Positions 7,956-15,068 of a DNA stretch of 19,063 bases are shown one piece after another. Every line of letters begins with the position of its first letter. Within the stretch, counting starts at the first letter, position 1. This DNA comes from Alphaproteobacteria bacterium (GTDB lineage: Bacteria; Pseudomonadota; Alphaproteobacteria; Rhizobiales; Xanthobacteraceae). The notes under the pieces were generated by a model. The model was not told where the DNA came from. It was given only the letters and a program-made list of their open reading frames with translations, and did no database searches. The translations under genes were made by a program, and so were the position numbers. The stretch lies in assembly GCA_005884465.1 (NCBI GenBank), contig VAZH01000133.1:1-19063 (forward strand). Reading direction: 5' to 3'.

Positions 7956-8717
7956 TCATAAATGACCGGAACGCTCGCGCGCGGGTTTGCCTTCCAGTAC
8001 AGGAAACCGGATCGTGGTCCCGATCGTGATCCAGTTGGCATTCTCGCCCATGATGTTGCGGCCGTAGATAACATCGACGGAAAAGATCTCGTTGGGCCGG
8101 TAGCGCACGCCGGTCTGAAACCGCGGCCGGACCACGCTCGGAACATCGGACGCGCCGGCCTGACCGAATGCCTCGATCGTCCACTGCAAGACATCGGTGA
8201 ACTTCCAGTCGAAGCCAACGCCATAGAGCAGGTAATGCCGATCAACGGTGCGGTCCCACAGCCAGCCGCCGTTGAGGTTGATCCGCATGGTTTCGGAAAG
8301 CCTGTAAGTCGCAGGCACGACCGCGAATAGGGCGAGATTTTCCCCGGTCAGCGCATCGAACGAGCCAGCCGCATAAAATGAAACGCCGAATTTCCCGATG
8401 CCGGTCGGAACGAGGTTGGTCTTGGCTTTGGGGACGATATTGGTGCTCCAGTCGCCATCGCTGCGAAACCTGTTGGTCAGCAGGCTCAATTCCACCGGCC
8501 TGAAAATGTTAACCACGCAGGAGGGATTGGCCACGGCCGAAAAATCAGTGTTGGTCGCCGCAGATATCCAGCTCTCGACCTTGCACGATCCAACTTCGGA
8601 AATGTCGGCGGCGTCCACCGCGTACGCGCCATTGGCGGCCCGGGCATCGCCGGCCGCCAGCAACGATGAAATGGCCGCCGTTGCGACCAATATTGTCCGC
8701 AGTCCCGTAGACGCCAT
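7956..8717 (-). CDS. Exported protein of unknown function, probable outer-membrane beta-barrel
   Basis: The 253-residue protein has a classical Sec signal peptide: a hydrophobic run at about 9-22 and cleavage probably after GDARA near residue 27. I do not recognise a named family. The mature part is rich in alternating hydrophobic and polar residues with many aromatic residues (for example YLLYGVGFDWKF, FQTGVRYRPNEIFSVDVIYG), as in membrane beta-strands. A strand ending in IRF near the C-terminus followed by a short polar tail fits a barrel end. Two cysteines in the N-terminal part (44 and 67) may form a disulphide. It is divergent from the nitrile hydratase operon and 38 bases upstream of the crotonase gene. 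It could be an outer-membrane channel or a surface-exposed structural protein; this is inference from composition. Confidence 0.7.
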   Translation of the reverse strand: MASTGLRTILVATAAISSLLAAGDARAANGAYAVDAADISEVGSCKVESWISAATNTDFSAVANPSCVVNIFRPVELSLLTNRFRSDGDWSTNIVPKAKTNLVPTGIGKFGVSFYAAGSFDALTGENLALFAVVPATYRLSETMRINLNGGWLWDRTVDRHYLLYGVGFDWKFTDVLQWTIEAFGQAGASDVPSVVRPRFQTGVRYRPNEIFSVDVIYGRNIMGENANWITIGTTIRFPVLEGKPARERSGHL

Positions 8718-8854
8718 GCGACAAGGCTAGCAGAGTCTTCGCCCCGCAACACCATGATCGCCGGCCTTTCAACCGCTTCAACCCAGGCGAAAGCGGCATA
8801 TTCAGATCATCCCTGGCATCCTTCGACTGCCGGGCAGAACGAGCCCATCGCACC

Positions 8855-8884
8855 TCGACAGCGACGGAATATTGCGCCTATTGT
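8855..8884 (+). promoter_or_regulatory. Candidate promoter of the nitrile hydratase operon
   Basis: TCGACA (8855-8860) and TATTGT (8879-8884) are 18 bases apart and match five and four of six consensus positions. Transcription would begin at about 8890-8892, essentially at the ATG of the alpha subunit gene. That fits the absence of a ribosome-binding site before that ATG but leaves no leader. No sigma-54-type GG-N10-GC site is visible in 8718-8890. Confidence 0.3.
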
Positions 8885-8890
8885 TAAGTT

Positions 8891-9517
8891 ATGACCGGCC
8901 CTAATCATCACCACGATCACGACCATTCGGAACTGTCCGAGACCGAGCTGCGCGTGCGCGCCCTCGAGACGATTTTGACCGAAAAAGGTTATGTCGATCC
9001 GGCCGCGCTCGATCTCCTGATCGAAACTTACGAGACCAAGGTCGGCCCTCGCAACGGCGCCCGCGTCGTTGCGCGCGCATGGGCCGACCCTGCCTATCGC
9101 GCCCGTCTCCTGAAAGATGCCACCCCTGCGATCGCCGAACTCGGCTATGCCGGACGTCAGGGCGAACACATCGTCGCGCTTGAGAACACCCCTCGCCTCC
9201 ACAACATGGTCGTGTGCACCCTTTGCTCCTGTTATCCGTGGCCGGTACTTGGACTACCGCCGGTCTGGTACAAGTCCGCGCCCTATCGCTCCAAGGCGGT
9301 GAAGGACCCGCGCGGCGTACTCCGGGATTTCGGCTTTGAATTGCCCGAAAGCACGAAGATTCGCGTCTGGGATTCGACAGCGGAAATTCGATATCTCGTG
9401 CTGCCGGTGTGCCCCCCGGGCACCGACGGCTGGAGCGAGGAACGTTTGGCGGACCTCGTCACCCGCGACAGCATGATCGGCACGGGATTGCCTAAAGAGC
9501 CGGACGAGATCGCCTGA
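8891..9517 (+). CDS. nthA: Nitrile hydratase alpha subunit, cobalt type
   Basis: The 208-residue catalytic subunit hydrates nitriles to amides in the cytoplasm as part of an alpha-beta heterodimer. The metal-binding motif [10 protein letters not shown] has Cys109, Cys112 and Cys114. Thr110 and Tyr115 mark the cobalt (non-corrin) class rather than the iron class, which has CSLCSCT. Further conserved text is [19 protein letters not shown] (119-137) and [16 protein letters not shown] (157-172). Length is normal. The N-terminus carries six histidines within residues 6-12, a common trait of this group that may help bind cobalt. The ATG at 8891 lacks a Shine-Dalgarno sequence (upstream ttgttaagtt), but homology begins right there. 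The stop overlaps the beta-subunit start by one base (TGATG), so the two are translationally coupled. Confidence 0.96.
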   Translation: MTGPNHHHDHDHSELSETELRVRALETILTEKGYVDPAALDLLIETYETKVGPRNGARVVARAWADPAYRARLLKDATPAIAELGYAGRQGEHIVALENTPRLHNMVVCTLCSCYPWPVLGLPPVWYKSAPYRSKAVKDPRGVLRDFGFELPESTKIRVWDSTAEIRYLVLPVCPPGTDGWSEERLADLVTRDSMIGTGLPKEPDEIA

Positions 9518-10176
9518 TGGATGGCGCGCATGATATGGGCGGCGTGAAGTGGTCCGGTCCCGTTGTGCCCGAGCCGGATGAACCGGTGTTTCACGCCGAA
9601 TGGGAGCGTCGCGCGTTCGCGATCACGATGGCGATGGGAATGCCCGGCGGCTGGAACATCGACATGTCGCGCTTCGCCCGCGAGGATCGTCCGCCCGAAG
9701 ACTACTTGAGCAAAAGCTATTACCAGATTTGGCTGGCGGGGCTTGAGCGATTGATGCTGGAACGTAGCCTGATCGCATCAGATGAGATCGAAGCCGGCAA
9801 GCCGCTGCATCCCGCAAAGCAGGTTGCGAAAACCCTCACGCCCAAGGACGTCGCCAGCATGCTGCACCGGGGCAGACCTACCGAGCGCGACGCTGTCGCC
9901 CCTGCTCGCTTCGGCGCCGGCGATCGCGTCCGCGCCAAGATAATCCATCCGCCGACCCATACGCGGTTGCCGCGCTATGTCCGCGGTCATACCGGGATCG
10001 TCGAACGCGTGCTTGGGTGCCATGTCTTTCCCGACAGCAGCGCCACGGGTGCCGGCGAAAATCCGCAGTGGCTCTACACCGTGACTTTCGATGGTGCCGA
10101 GTTGTGGGGCGAAGCATCCGATCGGAACCTGACGGTTTCGGTGGATGCCTTCGAGCCTTATCTGGAGGCGGCATGA
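9517..10176 (+). CDS. nthB: Nitrile hydratase beta subunit
   Basis: The 219-residue partner of the alpha subunit completes the active-site cleft. The N-terminus MDGAHDMGG is typical, and the C-terminal half carries the SH3-like beta-barrel expected of the family (FGAGDRVRA at 132-140, RYVRGHTGIVE at 153-163, WLYTVTFDGAELWG at 185-198). Arg52 and Arg156 sit where the two conserved beta arginines that contact the oxidised metal-binding cysteines are expected. The N-terminal part (about 22-92) resembles the accessory protein encoded next. The ATG shares its A with the alpha stop codon, and the TGA stop overlaps the start of the accessory gene. Start choice and function are secure. Confidence 0.96.
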   Translation: MDGAHDMGGVKWSGPVVPEPDEPVFHAEWERRAFAITMAMGMPGGWNIDMSRFAREDRPPEDYLSKSYYQIWLAGLERLMLERSLIASDEIEAGKPLHPAKQVAKTLTPKDVASMLHRGRPTERDAVAPARFGAGDRVRAKIIHPPTHTRLPRYVRGHTGIVERVLGCHVFPDSSATGAGENPQWLYTVTFDGAELWGEASDRNLTVSVDAFEPYLEAA

Positions 10177-10562
10177 TGGACGCCACCGCTGCGCTCGGCG
10201 CCACCCGCGCGGTGCCCGGCGTGCCGAGTGACGACGATGGGCCGGTGTTTCGCGAACCATGGGAAGCGCAGGCTTTTGCCATGGCGCTCGCGCTGCATGC
10301 GCGCGGACTGTTCACCTGGAACGAATGGGCCGAATCGCTTGCCGAAGAAATCAAACGCGCGCAGGCACGGGGCGATCCCGACACCGGCGAGACCTATTAC
10401 CGGCATTGGCTGGCGACCCTGGAGCGGTTGATCGCCGCCAAGGGCGTCGCGACATCCGAGACCCTGCACCGCTACCGCGATGCCTGGGATCATGCCGCCG
10501 ATCGCACCCCACACGGTTCGCCGATCGAATTGAAGCCCGAGGATTTTAGGCCAGCATCGTAA
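10173..10562 (+). CDS. Nitrile hydratase accessory (maturation) protein
   Basis: The 129-residue protein starts at ATGATG overlapping the beta-subunit stop; a second ATG follows immediately at 10176. It resembles the N-terminal part of the beta subunit: GPVFREPWEAQAFAM (23-37) against EPVFHAEWERRAFAI, and YYRHWLATLERL (75-86) against YYQIWLAGLERL. This is the pattern of the P14K/NhlE-type activators of cobalt nitrile hydratases. These bind the alpha subunit and help insert cobalt, in some systems by exchanging places with the beta subunit (self-subunit swapping). It has no cysteine, so it would not be a thiol metallochaperone itself. It completes the three-gene operon; no amidase or nitrile-specific regulator is in the window. 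Naming differs between species, so no symbol is given. Confidence 0.9.
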   Translation: MMDATAALGATRAVPGVPSDDDGPVFREPWEAQAFAMALALHARGLFTWNEWAESLAEEIKRAQARGDPDTGETYYRHWLATLERLIAAKGVATSETLHRYRDAWDHAADRTPHGSPIELKPEDFRPAS

Positions 10563-10573
10563 GGTTCGACGTT

Positions 10574-10613
10574 CCCCGGATGCTGCGCATCGCGCGGCGG
10601 TGCTGATCCGGGG
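10574..10613. repeat. Palindromic intergenic repeat, first unit
   Basis: Perfect 8-base arms CCCCGGAT (10574-10581) and ATCCGGGG (10606-10613) enclose a 24-base GC-rich loop. The sequence matches from memory a family of palindromes scattered between genes of Bradyrhizobium and relatives. It lies 11 bases after the accessory-gene stop and may stabilise or terminate the nitrile hydratase transcript. Confidence 0.6.
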
Positions 10614-10642
10614 TCCAAACGCTGCACGTGCCGTATTTATGG

Positions 10643-10691
10643 GTCCCGGCTCTGCGGAGCAGCATGGAGAACGCTGCACCGCGTCCGGGAC
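10643..10691. repeat. Palindromic intergenic repeat, second unit
   Basis: The outer arms GTCCCGG (10643-10649) and CCGGGAC (10685-10691) are perfect. Inner pairing of CGGAGCAGC with GCTGCACCG is nearly complete, so a long imperfect stem-loop forms. It is recognisable as a widespread bradyrhizobial intergenic element, usually seen beside the first unit. In false frames it reads as CPGRGAAFSMLLRRAG, a fragment found in many spurious protein predictions. Confidence 0.6.
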
Positions 10692-10818
10692 ACGTAAATG
10701 CGAGCGACCTCGGCGCCAAACATATTCCCGCCGCCTCTGGTACCCAACACACACGCTGCGGAAAAGGCGGCGTCCTCGGTTCGTTTCGCTGGGATGGGCG
10801 CGCGTCTTGCGGCATAAA

Positions 10819-10836
10819 GCCTGATCTTCTTCAGGC
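10819..10836 (+). other. Short hairpin just before the mazG start
   Basis: GCCTGA (10819-10824) and TCAGGC (10831-10836) form a perfect 6-base stem with a 6-base loop. The weak ribosome-binding site AGG (10838-10840) abuts it and the mazG ATG lies 11 bases on. It could affect mazG translation; chance occurrence is also possible. Confidence 0.25.
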
Positions 10837-10846
10837 CAGGTGCACG

Positions 10847-11662
10847 ATGACCCCTTCCCGCGATATTTCCCGCTTGCTCGAAATCATGGCGATGCTGCGC
10901 ACGCCCGGCAGCGGATGCCCGTGGGATCTCGAACAGAATTTTTCAACCATCGCGCCCTACACGATCGAGGAAGCCTATGAAGTCGCCGATGCCATCGCGC
11001 GCGGCGATCTCGACGATTTGCGGGACGAGCTCGGCGATCTCCTGCTGCAGGTGGTGTTTCATGCCCGCATGGCCGAGGAACGGAATGCGTTTTCGTTCGG
11101 CGACGTGGTCGAGGCGATCACGCGCAAAATGATCAGAAGGCATCCGCATGTGTTCGCCGACAAGGACGGACGGCTGAGCCCGTCGGACGTCAAAGGCGCC
11201 TGGGACCGCATCAAGGCCGAGGAGAAAGCCGAACGCGCCGCGCGGCGGCCGCTGGTAGAGGCGGCACACAAATCCTTGTTGTCGAGCGTCAAGACCGGTC
11301 AGCCGGCGCTGGCGCGGGCGATGGAATTGCAGCGCAAGGCCTCACAGGTCGGTTTCGACTGGAACGATCCGCGCGCGGTGCTGCACAAAATTCGCGAGGA
11401 GGCCGATGAGATCGAGACCGCCCTCGATGGTGGCGACGCCGAGGCGCTCGCCGAGGAAACCGGCGATCTCCTGTTCGCACTGGTCAACCTCGCGCGCCAT
11501 ATCGGCGCCGATCCGGAACATGCTCTGCGCGGCACGAATGCAAAGTTCGAACGCCGCTTTGGCTACATCGAACGCGCGCTTGCGACGAAGGGACGTTCGC
11601 TTGAGAGCGCTTCGCTCAATGAGATGGACGCGCTGTGGAATGAGGCGAAGGGTAAAGAGTGA
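10847..11662 (+). CDS. mazG: Nucleoside triphosphate pyrophosphohydrolase MazG
   Basis: The 271-residue protein is close in length and sequence to E. coli MazG, which hydrolyses NTPs and dNTPs to monophosphates and pyrophosphate in the cytoplasm, cleaning the pool and affecting (p)ppGpp level. Two tandem MazG domains are visible. The first has GCPWD (23-27), EEAYE (41-45) and ELGDLL (61-66); the second has EEADE (184-188) and EETGDLL (203-209). The paired acidic motifs bind magnesium. RRHPHVFAD (97-105) is a family signature. The ATG at 10847 is chosen because homology begins there (SRLLEIMAMLRTPGSGCPWD); the frame stays open upstream to 10628 but runs through the palindromic repeat and is not coding. 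The gene is alone on its strand after the nitrile hydratase operon and converges on hflX. Confidence 0.95.
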   Translation: MTPSRDISRLLEIMAMLRTPGSGCPWDLEQNFSTIAPYTIEEAYEVADAIARGDLDDLRDELGDLLLQVVFHARMAEERNAFSFGDVVEAITRKMIRRHPHVFADKDGRLSPSDVKGAWDRIKAEEKAERAARRPLVEAAHKSLLSSVKTGQPALARAMELQRKASQVGFDWNDPRAVLHKIREEADEIETALDGGDAEALAEETGDLLFALVNLARHIGADPEHALRGTNAKFERRFGYIERALATKGRSLESASLNEMDALWNEAKGKE

Positions 11663-11679
11663 AGAGTGAATATCTTGAT

Positions 11680-11798
11680 GTCGTCCCCGCGAAAAGCGGG
11701 GACCTATACGCCGCGGCCTGTCGTTTAGGCACTCGGGTAGAAACCTTTCGTAACAACTAGCGCCTGCGGTTATGGGTCCCCGCTTTCGCGGGGACGAC
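11680..11798. repeat. Inverted pair of intergenic repeat arms between mazG and hflX
   Basis: The arm at 11680-11704 and the reverse complement of 11775-11798 are identical except for one extra A in the first, and weaker similarity continues inward for about 15 bases. Each arm is itself a hairpin with an 8-base stem: GTCCCCGC/GCGGGGAC at 11683-11703 and at 11776-11795. This is the well-known 'VPAKAGTH' type of intergenic palindrome of Bradyrhizobium and other proteobacteria. The right arm lies inside the 3' end of hflX. Confidence 0.75.
11683..11703 (+). terminator. Stem-loop after mazG
   Basis: A perfect 8-base GC-rich stem with loop GAAAA starts 21 bases after the mazG stop. No T-run follows, so it is at best a partial or Rho-assisted terminator, or a transcript-end stabiliser. 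The matching hairpin at 11776-11795 could do the same for hflX from the other side, although it lies before that gene's stop. Confidence 0.35.
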
Positions 11799-13178
11799 TG
11801 CGAGATCGTGCGGCACCGCGTCGAAACGATTGACCACGATGTCGCGTTTTGTCTCGTCGACCCGCACGGTCATGTCATAGCGGCCGTCGTGAAATTCCTT
11901 GTTGAGGATTTCCGAGTTGCGATGCAGCCAGCTGATGCCGGCGCCATCGGATGCGTCGATCGAGAGGTCAAGCGTCATGCGCGTTGCGGCCAGCCGCTCT
12001 TCGATCGCGGCCAGCAGCGCGTCGATCCCCTCCCCGGTTTCGGCGGAAACCAGGAAAACCGGACGCTCCGCCGGCCGGCGGGTGGCGATGTTTCGCAAGT
12101 TTTCGCGCTCCTCGGAATCGAAGCGGTCGATCTTGTTCCAGACTTCGAGAATACGCTGCCCCGCATCCGGATCGATGCCAAGCTGGCGCAGCACGGTATC
12201 GACGTCGCGCTGCTGAGCGTCGGCGTCTTCATGCGAGATGTCGCGGACGTGGAGGATCAGATCGGCTTGCAGTACCTCCTCCAGCGTCGCACGAAATGCC
12301 GCAACCAGTTGTGTCGGCAGGTTGGAGATGAATCCGACGGTATCCGACAGCATCGCCTTGCCGCCATGCGGCAGATTGAGCGCGCGCAACGTCGGATCGA
12401 GCGTTGCAAACAGCATGTCGGCGGCCTGCACATCGGCCCGGGTCAGGCGGTTGAACAGCGTCGACTTTCCGGCATTGGTGTAACCGACCAGCGCCACCAC
12501 GCGATACGGCACCCGCTGCCTGCCTGCGCGATGCAACCGCCGCGTCGACTGCACCTTCTTGATTTCGTTCTCTAGCCGCGTGATGCGCTCCCCGATCAGG
12601 CGGCGGTCGGCCTCGATCTGGGTTTCGCCGGGACCGCCCATGAATCCGAAGCCGCCGCGCTGGCGCTCGAGATGGGTCCATGATCGCACCAGCCGGCTGC
12701 GCTGATAATTGAGGTGCGCGAGCTCGACCTGCAGCGCGCCTTCCCTGGTCTTGGCGCGGCGGCCGAAGATTTCGAGGATCAGTCCGGTGCGGTCGAGAAC
12801 TTTCGTGTTCCAGGCTTTCTCAAGGTTGCGCTGCTGGATCGGCGACAGCGCGCAATCCATCACCACCAGTTCGATCTCGTGCCCGGTGATGAGGCCGACG
12901 ATCTCCTCGACCTTGCCCTTGCCGAGATAGGTCGCGGGCCGGATCTGACCGACCGGCGCGATCAGCGCCTCCGCGACCGTCAAATCGATGGCACGCGCCA
13001 GACCCACGGCTTCCTCAAGCCGTGCCTCGGAACCGCGCATGGCACGATAATCCGTTTGCGCCTCGGGATCGCCGCGGCGCATTCGCAAGTAGGGGCCGAT
13101 GACGATCACCCGCCCGGTGTCTCTGCCTCCTGCCGACCGCGGACGGTCAGCACCCCCTTCAAGATTTCGGGGTTCCAA
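11757..13178 (-). CDS. hflX: Ribosome-associated GTPase HflX with repeat-derived C-terminal tail
   Basis: The 473-residue translational GTPase binds the large ribosomal subunit and splits stalled or stressed ribosomes. The N-terminal HflX domain (about 40-220) includes QIRPATYLGKGKVEEI (78-93) and the glycine-rich GGFGFMGGPGETQIEADRR (175-193). The G domain has G1 GYTNAGKST (232-240), G3 DTVGF (279-283), G4 NKID (348-351) and G5 SAETGEG (378-384). The start is TTG at 13178, preceded by GAGAG and 11 bases after the hfq stop; I know of no better start, and bradyrhizobial homologues as I recall begin in the same way (MEPRN). The last 13 residues (VVPAKAGTHNRRR) are encoded by an intergenic repeat arm, so the native end was probably near residue 460. 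It forms an operon with hfq, the usual arrangement. Confidence 0.95.
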   Translation of the reverse strand: MEPRNLEGGADRPRSAGGRDTGRVIVIGPYLRMRRGDPEAQTDYRAMRGSEARLEEAVGLARAIDLTVAEALIAPVGQIRPATYLGKGKVEEIVGLITGHEIELVVMDCALSPIQQRNLEKAWNTKVLDRTGLILEIFGRRAKTREGALQVELAHLNYQRSRLVRSWTHLERQRGGFGFMGGPGETQIEADRRLIGERITRLENEIKKVQSTRRLHRAGRQRVPYRVVALVGYTNAGKSTLFNRLTRADVQAADMLFATLDPTLRALNLPHGGKAMLSDTVGFISNLPTQLVAAFRATLEEVLQADLILHVRDISHEDADAQQRDVDTVLRQLGIDPDAGQRILEVWNKIDRFDSEERENLRNIATRRPAERPVFLVSAETGEGIDALLAAIEERLAATRMTLDLSIDASDGAGISWLHRNSEILNKEFHDGRYDMTVRVDETKRDIVVNRFDAVPHDLAVVPAKAGTHNRRR

Positions 13179-13189
13179 TCAGGTCACTC

Positions 13190-13438
13190 TCAAGCCGGAG
13201 CATCCTCGCCGCCTTCGAACAGCTGGATCGGAGCGCCAGGCATGATAGTCGAGATCGCGTGCTTATAGACAAGCTGCGAATGACCGTCGCGCCGGAGCAG
13301 CAGGCAGAAATTGTCGAACCAGGTGACAATCCCCTGCAGCTTCACTCCATTGACCAGAAAGATCGTCAGTGGCGTTTTGGTTTTGCGAACGTGATTTAGG
13401 AAGGTGTCCTGTAGATTTTGTGCGCGGTCTGCCGCCAT
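13190..13438 (-). CDS. hfq: RNA chaperone Hfq
   Basis: The 82-residue Sm-like protein forms a hexameric ring that pairs small RNAs with messages. Sm1 is visible as [20 protein letters not shown] (7-26) followed by [20 protein letters not shown] (27-46). Sm2 contains VYKHAISTI (57-65), the RNA-binding YKH signature. The C-terminal tail is very short, as usual in alphaproteobacteria. The ATG at 13438 is chosen because homology starts at [10 protein letters not shown]; the frame stays open further upstream without protein similarity. A CGGGA sequence about ten bases before it can serve as ribosome-binding site. In rhizobia Hfq supports expression of nif regulators such as NifA and many stress genes. 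It lies downstream of ntrX and 11 bases before hflX. Confidence 0.97.
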   Translation of the reverse strand: MAADRAQNLQDTFLNHVRKTKTPLTIFLVNGVKLQGIVTWFDNFCLLLRRDGHSQLVYKHAISTIMPGAPIQLFEGGEDAPA

Positions 13439-13553
13439 TGTTTTTATCCCGCAGTCTTGTTTGCTTCTTCTTATTGAACCGATTTTGCTCTCTTTCGGAG
13501 CGTCCCCGGTTGCCGGCATCCCTGAGATCCCCCTCCGGGCAAGCGACAGCACG

Positions 13554-13582
13554 ATTAGAAGGCAGGCGCGGTTCTTAGGCAA
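13554..13582 (-). promoter_or_regulatory. Candidate hfq promoter
   Basis: On the minus strand TTGCCT (13577-13582) and TCTAAT (13554-13559) lie exactly 17 bases apart and match four and five of six sigma-70 consensus positions. Transcription would start near 13547, giving a leader of about 110 bases before hfq. It sits in the 242-base ntrX-hfq gap, so hfq-hflX can be transcribed apart from ntrYX. Confidence 0.45.
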
Positions 13583-13671
13583 GCCAGTTCGCGCGCCACT
13601 CGCCCGAACGCAGGCGCAATTCTCCGGAAAAGCCCGGAAAGAGGCAAATTTTCTCAAGCAAATGCATGGAT

Positions 13672-13690
13672 CGTCGGCGCTCAGCCGACG
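13672..13690 (-). terminator. Stem-loop overlapping the ntrX stop codon
   Basis: CGTCGGC and GCCGACG form a perfect 7-base stem with a 5-base loop containing the ntrX TGA. No T-run follows directly, though AT-rich sequence begins about 12 bases on. It may separate ntrYX transcripts from hfq, or be a 3'-end stabiliser. Confidence 0.35.
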
Positions 13691-15051
13691 CCGAGCGCCT
13701 TGAGCTTGCGATGCAGCGCCGAGCGCTCCATGCCAACAAATTCCGCAGTCCGAGAGATATTGCCGGAGAAGCGGCTGATCTGGGCGATCAGGTAATCGCG
13801 CTCGAACACTTCCCGCGCCTCGCGGAGCGGCAGACCCATGATGTGCTCGCCATTGCTGCTGGTCGGCATCGCCGGCACCATCGAGCCCACGTCCTGCGGC
13901 AGCATGTCGGCGGTTATGATGACTTCCGGGCCGCCGCCCGCCAGAATCATCACGCGCTCGACATTGTTGCGAAGCTGCCGGACGTTTCCAGGCCAGACGT
14001 GCGACTGCAAGACCGCCATCGCGTCCTGGCCGATCTGGCGTTTCGGTAGCCCCGTAGCGATCGAGATCTGATCCATGAAATAGTCGATCAGTTCGGGAAT
14101 GTCTTCGCGGCGCTCCGACAGCGGCGGCACGCGGATGGGCACTACCGACAGCCGATGATAAAGATCCTCGCGGAATCGCCCTTCCGCGATTTCTTCTTCC
14201 AGGTTGCGCGCGGTCGAAGAAATGATGCGAACGTCGACGTTGACCTTGGTGGTGCCCCCTTGGCGCTGGAACGTCTGATCGACCAACACTCGCAGGATCT
14301 TGTTCTGGGTCTCGCGTGGCATGTCGCCGACTTCATCGATAAACAGGGTGCCGCCATGGGCCTCTTCCAGGGCGCCAGCCTTGCGCTGATGTTCGCCATT
14401 GGATTGCTCGATACCAAACAGCTCGACTTCCATGCGCTCCGGCGTAATCGCCGCGGCGTTGATGACGACGAACGGTCCTTCGGCGCGACCTGATGCGTTA
14501 TGCAGCGTGCGTGCCGCCAATTCCTTGCCCGAGCCGGAGGGACCGACGATCAGGATACGGCTATTGGCCTTGGCGGCCCGCTCGATGGTCTGGCGCAGTT
14601 GGTTCATGCAGGCCGAGCGTCCGGTCAGCACGCTCGCCGCAGGTGCGAGTTGCTTGAGTTCCTTGACTTCGCGTTTCAGGCGCGAGGTTTCCAGCGCCCG
14701 CGTCGCCACCAGAATCAGCCGGTCGGACTTGAACGGCTTTTCGATAAAGTCGTACGCGCCGCGCTTGATGGCAGCGACCGCGGTTTCGATATTGCCGTGC
14801 CCGGAGATCATCACGATCGGCAGATCGGCGTGATCCCGCTTTATTTGCTCCAGCAATTGCAGCCCATCGAGCTTGCTGCCCTGCAGCCAGATGTCGAGAA
14901 ACACCAGGTGCGGGCGGCGATTGGCAATCTCCGCCAGCGCCGAATCGCTGTCGCGTGCGGTCCGGGTGGTGAAGCCCTCGTCGTCAAGAATGCCCGCGAC
15001 CAGATCACGAATATCGGCTTCGTCATCGACAATCAGAATGTCATTTGCCAT
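13681..15051 (-). CDS. ntrX: Nitrogen response regulator NtrX
   Basis: The 456-residue cytoplasmic response regulator is the partner of NtrY. The receiver domain (1-120) has the acidic pair Asp9/Asp10, phospho-acceptor Asp53 (LVFLDIW) and Lys105. The AAA+ domain (about 140-370) has Walker A GPSGSGKE (170-177) and Walker B GGTLFIDE (233-240). The C-terminal Fis-type helix-turn-helix is at about 428-451 ([20 protein letters not shown]). The sigma-54-contact loop GAFTGA is absent: after ELFG (210-213) the chain reads [13 protein letters not shown]. It therefore probably acts as a sigma-54-independent DNA-binding regulator of nitrogen and redox or envelope functions, as proposed for NtrX elsewhere. 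The gene starts 17 bases after ntrY. Confidence 0.96.
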   Translation of the reverse strand: MANDILIVDDEADIRDLVAGILDDEGFTTRTARDSDSALAEIANRRPHLVFLDIWLQGSKLDGLQLLEQIKRDHADLPIVMISGHGNIETAVAAIKRGAYDFIEKPFKSDRLILVATRALETSRLKREVKELKQLAPAASVLTGRSACMNQLRQTIERAAKANSRILIVGPSGSGKELAARTLHNASGRAEGPFVVINAAAITPERMEVELFGIEQSNGEHQRKAGALEEAHGGTLFIDEVGDMPRETQNKILRVLVDQTFQRQGGTTKVNVDVRIISSTARNLEEEIAEGRFREDLYHRLSVVPIRVPPLSERREDIPELIDYFMDQISIATGLPKRQIGQDAMAVLQSHVWPGNVRQLRNNVERVMILAGGGPEVIITADMLPQDVGSMVPAMPTSSNGEHIMGLPLREAREVFERDYLIAQISRFSGNISRTAEFVGMERSALHRKLKALGVG

Positions 15052-15068
15052 GGGTCACGCCTGCCTTG

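Noticed and set aside
8718..8890. Possible sigma-54 promoter at CTGGCATCC before the nitrile hydratase genes
   Set aside because: The GG and GC elements are not ten bases apart, as sigma-54 promoters require.
10546..10815. 89-codon minus-strand frame between the nitrile hydratase operon and mazG
   Set aside because: Its sequence is a translation of the two palindromic repeats (CPGRGAAFSMLLRRAG type), a common source of false proteins.
10628..10846. N-terminal extension of mazG by 73 codons
   Set aside because: It runs through the palindromic repeat, and MazG similarity starts only at the ATG at 10847.
11680..11798. CRISPR-like repeat pair
   Set aside because: There are only two copies, inverted and each self-complementary, with no spacers and no cas genes; it is an intergenic palindrome.
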